DNA from: Pseudomonas sp. LB-090624
Lineage (GTDB): Bacteria > Pseudomonadota > Gammaproteobacteria > Pseudomonadales > Pseudomonadaceae
Assembly: GCF_003205205.1 (NCBI RefSeq)
Contig: NZ_QJRL01000004.1
Location: forward strand, 1-64,000
DNA: 64,000 nt
Direction: 5' to 3'
A model generated the notes under the pieces. The model was given only the letters and a program-made list of their open reading frames with translations, was not told the DNA's origin and ran no database searches. Of the stretch, positions 55,214 to 64,000 are shown piece by piece (position 1 is the first letter of the stretch; each line of letters begins with the position of its first letter). A program made the translations under genes and the position numbers.

Positions 55214-56656
55214 CTACAGCAGGAACAACGTAGCAAGCCCGAGGAAGATGAAGAAACCGCCGCTGTCAGTCACAGCGGTGATCATCACACTCGCCCCCAT
55301 TGCCGGATCGCGCCCCAGACGGGCCAGGGTCATCGGGATAAGCACACCCATCAGCGCCGCCAGCAACAGGTTCAGGGTCATCGCGGCAGTCATCACTACC
55401 CCCAGTGACCAGCTGCCGTATAGCCAGAACGCCACCGCACCAATCACCCCACCCCATACCAGGCCATTGATCAGCGAAACCGCCAACTCCTTGCGCATCA
55501 GGCGGCTGGTGTTGCCCGGCGACACCTGGTCAAGCGCCATGGCACGGACGATCATGGTGATGGTCTGGTTACCCGAGTTCCCACCAATACCAGCCACGAT
55601 CGGCATCAATGCAGCCAATGCCACCAGTTTTTCAATCGAGCCCTCGAACACACCGATCACCCGCGAAGCCAAAAAGGCGGTAATCAGGTTGATCGCAAGC
55701 CAAGCCCAACGGTTGCGGAACGAGCGCCAGACCGAAGCGAAGATGTCTTCTTCCTCGCGCAGACCGGCCATGTTGAGGACTTCGCTTTCGCTTTCCTCAC
55801 GAATCAGGTCGACCATTTCGTCAATGGTCAAACGGCCAATCAGGCGCTCGCCCTTGTCGACTACAGGGGCCGAGACCAGGTCGTAACGTTCAAAGGCTTG
55901 GGCTGCATCGTAGGCATCTTCCTCGGGCTGGAAGGACACGGGGTCAGTTGCCATGACCTCCGCCACCTTCTTCTCCGGGTCGTTGACCAGCAGGCGCTTG
56001 ATCGGCAATACCCCCTTGAGGATGCCGTCGTAATCGACCACGAACAGTTTGTCAGTGTGGTTGGGCAACTCTTTCAGGCGGCGCAGGTAGCGCAGTACCA
56101 CTTCCAGGCTCACGTCTTCGCGGATGGTGACCATCTCGAAGTCCATCAGCGCACCGACCTGTTCCTCGTCGTAGCTCAGCGCCGAACGCACACGTTCGCG
56201 TTGCTGGGCATCGAGGGTTTCCATCAGCTCGTGAACAACATCACGCGGCAGCTCAGGGGCCAGGTCGGCCAGCTCGTCGGCGTCCATTTCCTTGGCGGCA
56301 GCCAACAGCTCGTGATCGTCCATGTCGGCGATCAGCGATTGGCGGACAGAGTCGGACACTTCGAGCAAGATGTCGCCATCGCGATCCGAGCGCACCAGCT
56401 GCCAGACCGTCAGGCGATCTTCCAGGGGCAAGGCTTCGAGGATATAGGCGATGTCGGCAGGGTGCAGGTCATCAAGCTTGCGCTGCAGCTCGACGAGGTT
56501 CTGGCGGTGGACCAGATTTTCCACCAGGTCGTTGTGCGCGCCTTCCTGACGATGGGTAAGGTCTTCGACCACGCGCTGGCGCTGCAGCAGTTCGATCACC
56601 TGGGCCAGGCGATCCTGCAGGCTGTCTTGCGCTTTTTTTACTTCTACTTCAGTCAT
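55214..56656 (-). CDS. mgtE: MgtE, magnesium transporter
   Basis: 480 aa. The cytoplasmic N domain (about 20-125, superhelical; LEALPLEDRLTVWQLV) and two CBS domains (about 135-260) sense Mg. A C-terminal block of five membrane segments (about 290-480) carries the family pore motif GIGGNSGNQTITMIVRA and the conserved DPAMGASVMITAVTDSGGF. GGAG lies 7 nt before the ATG at 56656. It has its own promoter region of about 400 nt. Confidence 0.95.
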   Translation of the reverse strand: MTEVEVKKAQDSLQDRLAQVIELLQRQRVVEDLTHRQEGAHNDLVENLVHRQNLVELQRKLDDLHPADIAYILEALPLEDRLTVWQLVRSDRDGDILLEVSDSVRQSLIADMDDHELLAAAKEMDADELADLAPELPRDVVHELMETLDAQQRERVRSALSYDEEQVGALMDFEMVTIREDVSLEVVLRYLRRLKELPNHTDKLFVVDYDGILKGVLPIKRLLVNDPEKKVAEVMATDPVSFQPEEDAYDAAQAFERYDLVSAPVVDKGERLIGRLTIDEMVDLIREESESEVLNMAGLREEEDIFASVWRSFRNRWAWLAINLITAFLASRVIGVFEGSIEKLVALAALMPIVAGIGGNSGNQTITMIVRAMALDQVSPGNTSRLMRKELAVSLINGLVWGGVIGAVAFWLYGSWSLGVVMTAAMTLNLLLAALMGVLIPMTLARLGRDPAMGASVMITAVTDSGGFFIFLGLATLFLL

Positions 56657-57077
56657 AGGCGAACTCCACTCCCAGCAGCGGAGCACGCCGGGAGAATCAA
56701 TCGGTCAGATCTTTCTGTACGAATCTTGTTAGCGAGTAACTACTGGGTAAGTCCATGGTGGTTTTCCACAAGCCCCGGCGGGGCTGACGGGCGCAATCAT
56801 ACACTGCTAAAGCTGTCAGATCGCTTAAATTTTTGGCCAGAACAATCGTTTGCGCGATAAAGCTGGGACAACGCGTGAAGCTATCAGTGCGACGGTTGTT
56901 CTGCTTGGGAAAGCACATTTAATTTCGGGATGTGTGGCGCCATGGCAAATTCAGGACTGCTGCGCGCCCAAGCTACGCCACACTTATTACAGGAGAGCTT
57001 AGATCGATACGGCCAACAATTCTGTGGCGCAGAAAAACAAGAAGCCCGCTCAATCGAGCGGGCTTCTTGATGGGGTA
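56657..57077. other. 421-nt non-coding region between mgtE and the tRNA cluster
   Basis: No gene seen. The right end holds the tRNA terminator. The remainder should carry the mgtE promoter, and I see no clear consensus boxes or riboswitch-like structure. Confidence 0.6.
57039..57069 (-). terminator. terminator of the tRNA-Arg cluster
   Basis: AAGAAGCCCGCTC/GAGCGGGCTTCTT, 13 pairs with a 4-5 nt loop, followed on the minus strand by GTTTTTC. It lies 9 nt after the last tRNA. Confidence 0.93.
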
Positions 57078-57154
57078 TGGCGGACTCAGCAGGATTCGAA
57101 CCTGCGACCGCTCGGTTCGTAGCCGAGTACTCTATCCAGCTGAGCTATGAGTCC
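57078..57154 (-). tRNA. tRNA-Arg (ACG), copy 3 in transcription order
   Basis: 77 nt. Acceptor GGACTCA/TGAGTCC, anticodon stem CTCGG/CCGAG with loop CTACGAA (anticodon ACG, read as ICG), T stem GCAGG/CCTGC, encoded CCA. Identical in sequence to the next two. Confidence 0.98.
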
Positions 57155-57227
57155 GTGATGGTAGTTTTAGACCAGGTTACCACTGGCTTACTGAAATGGC
57201 TTTGCAAGCAGAACCACTTCAAGAAAG

Positions 57228-57304
57228 TGGCGGACTCAGCAGGATTCGAACCTGCGACCGCTCGGTTCGTAGCCGAGTACTCTATCCAGCTGAGCTATGA
57301 GTCC
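57228..57304 (-). tRNA. tRNA-Arg (ACG), copy 2
   Basis: 77 nt, same sequence, loop and encoded CCA as its neighbours. The spacer to copy 3 is 73 nt. Confidence 0.98.
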
Positions 57305-57375
57305 GCGATTGGCAGTTTTAGACCAGATACCGCTGGTTGATTGAAGCAGCCTTGCAAACAAAGCCACTTCAAAAG

Positions 57376-57452
57376 TGGCGGACTCAGCAGGATTCGAACC
57401 TGCGACCGCTCGGTTCGTAGCCGAGTACTCTATCCAGCTGAGCTATGAGTCC
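57376..57452 (-). tRNA. tRNA-Arg (ACG), copy 1
   Basis: 77 nt, identical to the other two. The spacer to copy 2 is 71 nt and is recognisably similar to the other spacer (GCAAnC, CCACTTCAA and ACCAG..ACC.CTGG are shared), so the whole unit of about 149 bp was duplicated. Confidence 0.98.
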
Positions 57453-57558
57453 GTGTCTTGCCGCGCATTATAGGTCGCTGAAACATTTTTGCAAGAAGCT
57501 TTTCGTTATAAAACAACTACTTAGCGTTCCTACCGTTTGCAGCGCCCTACGCAAATAA

Positions 57559-57649
57559 TGGCGGTGAAGGGGGGATTCGAACCCCCGATACCCTTATGAG
57601 GTATACTCCCTTAGCAGGGGAGCGCCTTCGGCCACTCGGCCACCTCACC
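57559..57649 (-). tRNA. tRNA-Ser (GCT)
   Basis: 91 nt class II tRNA. Acceptor GGTGAGG/CTTCACC, anticodon stem CTCCC/GGGAG with loop CTGCTAA (anticodon GCT), long variable arm TATACC-TCATAA-GGGTAT, T stem GGGGG/CCCCC, encoded CCA. Confidence 0.97.
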
Positions 57650-57695
57650 GCAACACGAGGCGAATATTAAAGAACCTCTTTCACCTTTGCAACCC

Positions 57696-57721
57696 TTTTT
57701 TTGAAAAAAACTTCAAAAAAA
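57696..57721 (-). terminator. A/T-only hairpin right after rsmA
   Basis: TTTTTTTGAA/TTCAAAAAAA with a 6 nt loop, starting at the rsmA stop. With no GC pairs at the base it is a weak structure, so termination is uncertain. Confidence 0.3.
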
Positions 57722-57910
57722 TTAAAGGCTTGGCTCTTCATCCTTCTCTTTCTTGATCCGCAGGTAGATTTCCTCGCGGTGAACAGCCACTTCTTTCGGG
57801 GCGCTGACGCCAATACGCACCTGGTTGCCCTTTACGCCGAGCACCGTCACGGTGATCTCGCCGTCTCCAATGATCAGGCTCTCGGCGCACCGACGAGTCA
57901 GAATCAACAT
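57722..57910 (-). CDS. rsmA: RsmA/CsrA, post-transcriptional regulator
   Basis: 62 aa RNA-binding dimer that blocks translation at GGA motifs and is titrated by RsmY/RsmZ-type small RNAs. MLILTRR start, [29 protein letters not shown] core with the RNA-contact Arg44-type VHREE motif intact. The ATG at 57910 has AAGGAG 6 nt upstream; the ORF runs six codons further without a start context. The setting between lysC and tRNA-Ser is the conserved Pseudomonas location. Confidence 0.96.
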   Translation of the reverse strand: MLILTRRCAESLIIGDGEITVTVLGVKGNQVRIGVSAPKEVAVHREEIYLRIKKEKDEEPSL

Positions 57911-58031
57911 AGCTTTCTCCTTACGCAAAACATTCAGGGGTAACAGTCTGGGGTATCAGGGCCGGTCGCGGACGACGACGTGGCCCGGTTACGCGCCGCA
58001 CAGTGCAGGACAGGGCCTGTACGGCGCGCAG

Positions 58032-58064
58032 AAACACGAAGGGCGCGGCACCGGCCGCGCCCTT
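58032..58064 (-). terminator. terminator of lysC
   Basis: AAGGGCGCGGC/GCCGCGCCCTT, 11 perfect pairs with a 4 nt loop, then CGTGTTTCTG on the minus strand. It lies just after the lysC stop and separates it from rsmA. Confidence 0.75.
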
Positions 58065-58077
58065 CAAGGGCAGCGCC

Positions 58078-59313
58078 TTACTCGCCCTGTCGGGCCGGGG
58101 CGTCGAGGTCGAACGCGGTGTGCAGCGCGCGAACGGCCAGCTCCAGGTACTTCTCTTCGAGCACCACCGAAACCTTGATCTCGGAAGTGGAGATCATCTG
58201 GATGTTGATGCTCTCCTTGGCCAGGGCTTCGAACATGCAGCTGGCAACACCGGCGTGCGAACGCATGCCAACGCCAACGATCGAGACCTTGGCGATCTTG
58301 GTGTCGCCGATCACTTCACGGGCACCGATTTCGCGGGCGGTGTTTTCCAACACGCTCTGCGCCTTCTCGTACTCGTTGCGGTGTACGGTGAAGGTGAAGT
58401 CGGTGGTGTTATCGTGAGCAACGTTCTGCACGATCATGTCCACTTCGATGTTCGAAGCACTGATCGGGCCGAGGATCTTGAAGGCCACGCCCGGGGTGTC
58501 CGGCACGCCGCGAATGGTCAGCTTGGCTTCATCACGGTTGAAGGCGATACCGGAAATGATCGGCTGTTCCATGGATTCCTCTTCATCAATGGTAATGAGG
58601 GTACCTGGACCCTCCTTGAAGCTGTGCAGCACGCGCAGCGGAACGTTGTACTTGCCGGCGAACTCCACCGAACGGATCTGTAGCACCTTGGAGCCGAGGC
58701 TGGCCATTTCCAGCATCTCTTCAAAGGTGATCTTTTCCAGGCGACGGGCCTGTGGCACAACACGCGGGTCGGTGGTGTAGACGCCATCGACATCGGTGTA
58801 GATCTGGCACTCATCGGCCTTCAGCGCCGCCGCCAGAGCCACGCCGGTGGTGTCGGAGCCGCCGCGGCCCAAGGTGGTGATGCTGCCGTGCTCGTCCACA
58901 CCCTGGAAGCCTGCAACCACGACCACGCGGCCTTCCTTGAGGTCGGCGCGAATCTTCTGGTCGTCGATTTGCAGGATGCGCGCCTTGTTGTGCGCGCTGT
59001 CGGTGAGAATGCGCACCTGGTTGCCGGTGTAGGACACCGCTGGCACACCACGCTTGATCAAGGCCATGGTCAGCAGGGCGATGGTGACCTGCTCACCGGT
59101 CGACACGATCACGTCCAGCTCACGCGGAACCGGCTGATCGGTGATCTGCTTGGCCAGGTCGATCAGGCGATTGGTTTCACCGCTCATGGCCGACAGCACA
59201 ACTACCAGATCGTCGCCCGCTTCACGGTGTTTCTTGACCTTTTCGGCTACCTGCTCGATCCGCTCGATGGAACCGACAGAGGTGCCGCCAAATTTCTGTA
59301 CGATCAACGCCAT
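58078..59313 (-). CDS. lysC: LysC, aspartate kinase
   Basis: 411 aa. It phosphorylates aspartate, the first step to Lys, Thr, Met and Ile. The kinase domain has KFGGTSVG (7-14) and the VVLSAMSGETNRL and GRGGSDTT segments. Two ACT domains (about 265-411) provide allosteric control by amino acids. An internal in-frame ATG at 58572 (MEQPIISGIAF) preceded by GAGG could start a separate 164 aa regulatory (beta) subunit, as in alpha2beta2 aspartate kinases of other bacteria. Confidence 0.96.
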   Translation of the reverse strand: MALIVQKFGGTSVGSIERIEQVAEKVKKHREAGDDLVVVLSAMSGETNRLIDLAKQITDQPVPRELDVIVSTGEQVTIALLTMALIKRGVPAVSYTGNQVRILTDSAHNKARILQIDDQKIRADLKEGRVVVVAGFQGVDEHGSITTLGRGGSDTTGVALAAALKADECQIYTDVDGVYTTDPRVVPQARRLEKITFEEMLEMASLGSKVLQIRSVEFAGKYNVPLRVLHSFKEGPGTLITIDEEESMEQPIISGIAFNRDEAKLTIRGVPDTPGVAFKILGPISASNIEVDMIVQNVAHDNTTDFTFTVHRNEYEKAQSVLENTAREIGAREVIGDTKIAKVSIVGVGMRSHAGVASCMFEALAKESINIQMISTSEIKVSVVLEEKYLELAVRALHTAFDLDAPARQGE

Positions 59314-59344
59314 TTCAATGGTGCCTCAGCCCATACAGGGCCCC

Positions 59345-59414
59345 AAAAAACAATCCAACATGAAGGGGTGGGCGGGAGTGGCCTGTGTGGCCACTAGCCC
59401 CTCCACCCCTTCAT
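59345..59414 (-). terminator. terminator of alaS
   Basis: Long stem TGAAGGGGTGG/CCACCCCTTCA with an inner stem GTGGCC/GGCCAC, followed on the minus strand by GTTGGATTGTTTTTTG. It begins 3 nt after the alaS stop. Confidence 0.88.
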
Positions 59415-59415
59415 C

Positions 59416-62040
<2,625 letters not shown>

Positions 62041-62345
62041 AGGTTCTTCCACGGAAACGGCGGCCCTGTTGGGCAAACGCGTCGACGAAACGACGGCAAA
62101 GGGCCGCATTATATCGGTCCTGCAGTCTCGATGCAGTGTGTTTATACGATTGAAACCATCGTTTGGACGGTTTTTCGGGCTATGCAAACGAAAACGACAT
62201 GACCGGATGCTAAATCCTGTGTTTCGCCACTGGCAAGCCAATTACCGCTTATGGGGAGGGAAAATGGAACAGGCGGTGAATTAAAAGGTTTTCATCATGG
62301 ATAGGATCCGAAACTGCACCCCCCGCGAAGCGGGTGACCCCCGCC
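62041..62345. other. 305-nt non-coding region between astE and alaS
   Basis: No gene seen. The part next to alaS should hold its promoter. A GC-rich hairpin at about 62318-62340 (CCCGC-TTCG-GCGGG on the minus strand, no T run) may slow transcription leaving astE. Confidence 0.5.
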
Positions 62346-63353
62346 TCAGCCCAGCCGCTGCCCAGAGTCCGGTACGATCAGGATGCCGGCGCGCAGACCG
62401 TTCCTGACCTTGGGGTTGGGGAAGATGATGCGCGCGCCCTCCTCCTCGACCACCCAACGCATCTCGGCCAGGTCCTCAGCCAACAGGTAGCCCTTGCTCA
62501 GTTCGGAGAAGTTCTCGATGTCCGCCGGCAGGTGCAGGTGGAAACTGTCGCTGTGCTTGATGATCTCGCGGGCGACACTGAACAGCTGCAGACCATCCAG
62601 CGAGCCCTCATCCTCTGGCTCGGTATGCTCGATGATGCGGACAAGCCGCTCTTCGAGCTTGTCGAGGTTGACCTGCTCGTTCTGGCCGAACGGGCGTGCT
62701 TTGCCCAGCTCCAGGGTGAAGGCTTCTGCTTCCAGCTGCTCGTAGGTGAATGCACTGAAGGTGATGGACGACTTGCTCTGCAGCAACACGGCTTCCATGC
62801 CCGCTGCCGCCAGCCGTGCCAGCTCGCGGCGGGAATGCTTGCGCCCTTCCTTATAAGGGTACAAGGCGAACTGCTCGATCTTTGAACCCCGAATGGCAGT
62901 GTGCAGGTCGTAATGGAGGCGACTGCGCCCCGGCTTGCTGAAAAATACCCGGGCGAATTGCTCCAGCTCGGCAGCACGCAATGCTTCAAACCCGCTGGAC
63001 AGCTCATGCCGGCCGTTGAACAGGCGGTTGATATCCTGCTCGATGAAGCGCTCGCCCTTGCGGATTGCCGGTGGATTGCCGAACAGGAACAACACCCGCG
63101 CCTTGGGCTTTATCTTGCCATTGGCCACGCCGTGCAGCAGCCGTTCGAGCAATTCGATCGGTGCCGTTTCATTGCCATGGATGCCGGCCGACAACAGCAA
63201 GTCCAGCCCGCAATCATCGATTTCGGCCGGGCGCACTTCGAGCGCGCCCTCTCCCAGCCAGCGCAAACGCGCACCCTTGGGGGTCACTTGGGTCTTCTCG
63301 GCCGGTTCGTGATCGGTGAGGGTCAGCTCAAGCAATTTGCCAAGGGCGAGCAT
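62346..63353 (-). CDS. astE: AstE, succinylglutamate desuccinylase
   Basis: 335 aa zinc hydrolase, last step of the arginine succinyltransferase pathway (N-succinylglutamate to glutamate and succinate). M14-type zinc ligands His59 and Glu62 in GIHGNE and His151 in YDLHTAIRG are present; [16 protein letters not shown] is typical. The ATG at 63353 has AAGGAAG 5 nt upstream. It starts 10 nt downstream of the small His-rich gene, in an operon with astB. Confidence 0.95.
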   Translation of the reverse strand: MLALGKLLELTLTDHEPAEKTQVTPKGARLRWLGEGALEVRPAEIDDCGLDLLLSAGIHGNETAPIELLERLLHGVANGKIKPKARVLFLFGNPPAIRKGERFIEQDINRLFNGRHELSSGFEALRAAELEQFARVFFSKPGRSRLHYDLHTAIRGSKIEQFALYPYKEGRKHSRRELARLAAAGMEAVLLQSKSSITFSAFTYEQLEAEAFTLELGKARPFGQNEQVNLDKLEERLVRIIEHTEPEDEGSLDGLQLFSVAREIIKHSDSFHLHLPADIENFSELSKGYLLAEDLAEMRWVVEEEGARIIFPNPKVRNGLRAGILIVPDSGQRLG

Positions 63354-63363
63354 AGGGACTTCC

Positions 63364-63654
63364 TTAGTGTGTATGGCCGCAGTCGGGGCCATGGACGTGA
63401 TCGTCGTCTTCAGCGACTTCAGCCGGCTCCATTTCCAGCTGCAGGCTGACCAGGTTGGTGGCCATCGGGCGCAGCAGCAAGTTGGCGTACTCGGTGTCGT
63501 CTTCCTCGACATCCACGCCGATCAGCAACTGGCCACGGCCGTCCTGCTGAATCCACACTTCCTTGCCTTGCCACACCACGGCGAACCGGGTGCAGGAGGT
63601 TTCCAGCTGGGTGCCGTCTTCATCTTCGAGGATCAGGCGCAGGGCGTCGGTCAT
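63364..63654 (-). CDS. small His-rich-tailed conserved protein between astB and astE
   Basis: 96 aa. The N-terminal 75 residues look like a compact beta-rich domain ([46 protein letters not shown]). The last 15 residues are acidic and His-rich ([14 protein letters not shown]), a probable metal-binding tail. It lies 13 nt after astB and 10 nt before astE, so it is co-transcribed with arginine catabolism. Function not known to me; delivery of zinc to AstE is one possibility. Confidence 0.8.
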   Translation of the reverse strand: MTDALRLILEDEDGTQLETSCTRFAVVWQGKEVWIQQDGRGQLLIGVDVEEDDTEYANLLLRPMATNLVSLQLEMEPAEVAEDDDHVHGPDCGHTH

Positions 63655-63667
63655 TACAATTCTCTCT

Positions 63668-64000
63668 TCAAGGTTGGCGTTGGAACGGGTACACCGAGCC
63701 CAACTTCAGGATCTGGGTCAATTCGTCCAGTGCCGTACGGCATTCCAGCAGCAATTGCGGGTCGGCCAGGTCCGCCTCGACGAGGCGGTCGCGATAGTGC
63801 GTGTCGACCCACTGCAACAGGGTGTCGTACAGCGGGGCGGTCATGATAACGCCTTGGTTGACCGCCGCCAGTTCCGTTTCCTTCAATGCCACACGCAAAC
63901 GCAGGCAAGCCGGGCCACCGCCGTTCTGCATGCTTTGCTTGAGGTCGAACACCTTGACCTCCTTCACCGGGCCGCCCTGGCTGGTCAGCTGGCCGAGATA
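63668..64000 (-). CDS. astB: AstB, N-succinylarginine dihydrolase (C-terminal part, cut by window end)
   Basis: The last 110 codons; the gene continues beyond base 64000. The segment [15 protein letters not shown] contains the catalytic cysteine of the family, and the end [11 protein letters not shown] is normal. AstB converts N-succinylarginine to N-succinylornithine, CO2 and ammonia, upstream of AstE in the same route. Confidence 0.95.
   Translation of the reverse strand, partial: YLGQLTSQGGPVKEVKVFDLKQSMQNGGGPACLRLRVALKETELAAVNQGVIMTAPLYDTLLQWVDTHYRDRLVEADLADPQLLLECRTALDELTQILKLGSVYPFQRQP

Noticed and set aside
56697..56918. 73-aa minus-strand frame upstream of mgtE
   Set aside because: No RBS or family resemblance; region is promoter DNA.
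57077..57340. 87-aa plus-strand frame with an internal peptide repeat
   Set aside because: It runs through two identical tRNA-Arg genes in antisense; the repeat is the tRNA sequence itself.

Overview
The window is a stretch of a Pseudomonas chromosome, almost certainly from the P. putida group. Three things point there: the flagellar gene order (fleQ-fliTSD-flaG-fliC ... flgL-flgB-cheR-cheV-flgA-flgMN-flgZ); a complete bkdR/bkdA1-bkdA2-bkdB-lpdV locus whose protein lengths (161, 410, 339 or 352, 423 and 459 aa) match the classical P. putida proteins as I remember them; and the amrZ / mgtE / tRNA-Arg / rsmA / lysC / alaS / astE-astB block. No rRNA, CRISPR array, insertion sequence, integrase or phage gene was seen.

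Layout. (1) 1-5.5 kb, minus strand: late flagellar filament genes, namely fleQ (master activator), fliT, fliS, fliD, flaG and fliC. The flagellin is short (283 aa) and has a good sigma-28 promoter. (2) 5.5-26.2 kb, minus strand: a roughly 20 kb surface-sugar / probable flagellin-glycosylation island lying between fliC and flgL. It holds three very large multi-domain glycosyltransferases, the three first enzymes of the CDP-3,6-dideoxyhexose pathway (rfbF, rfbG, rfbH), a tightly coupled cassette (NeuB-like synthase, acetolactate-synthase-like TPP enzyme, FkbM methyltransferase, NAD-dependent epimerase), a zinc-finger-type SAM methyltransferase and a KAS III-like enzyme. (3) 26.3-38.4 kb, minus strand: hook, rod and ring genes flgL-flgK-flgJ-flgI-flgH-flgG-flgF and flgE-flgD-flgC-flgB. 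The two operons have sigma-54 promoters, each preceded by matching TTGCCG/CGGCAA inverted repeats. (4) 38.6-43.1 kb: cheR and cheV (minus), then flgA, flgM, flgN and the c-di-GMP receptor flgZ (plus). (5) 43.2-51.7 kb: an MFS transporter, a glutamine-synthetase-like enzyme, and bkdR divergent from the branched-chain keto-acid dehydrogenase operon. (6) 51.8-64 kb: a PAS-GGDEF diguanylate cyclase, a conserved unknown protein, tRNA-Arg(CCT), phnN, amrZ, mgtE, three tandem tRNA-Arg(ACG), tRNA-Ser(GCT), rsmA/csrA, lysC, alaS, astE, a His-rich small protein and the end of astB (cut by the window edge).

How it fits together. Regions 1-4 build and regulate a polar flagellum. FleQ with sigma-54 sits at the top, FleR/sigma-54-type promoters drive hook and rod genes, and the FlgM/sigma-28 checkpoint drives fliC. 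The island probably makes and attaches an unusual sugar to flagellin. A strong sigma-54-like site upstream of rfbF suggests that sugar synthesis is wired into the same hierarchy. The most interesting possibility is a new flagellar glycan. A CDP-4-keto-3,6-dideoxyhexose route lies beside a TPP enzyme that could add a two-carbon branch (as YerE does for yersiniose) and a PEP-condensing NeuB-like enzyme that has none of its usual partners in the window.
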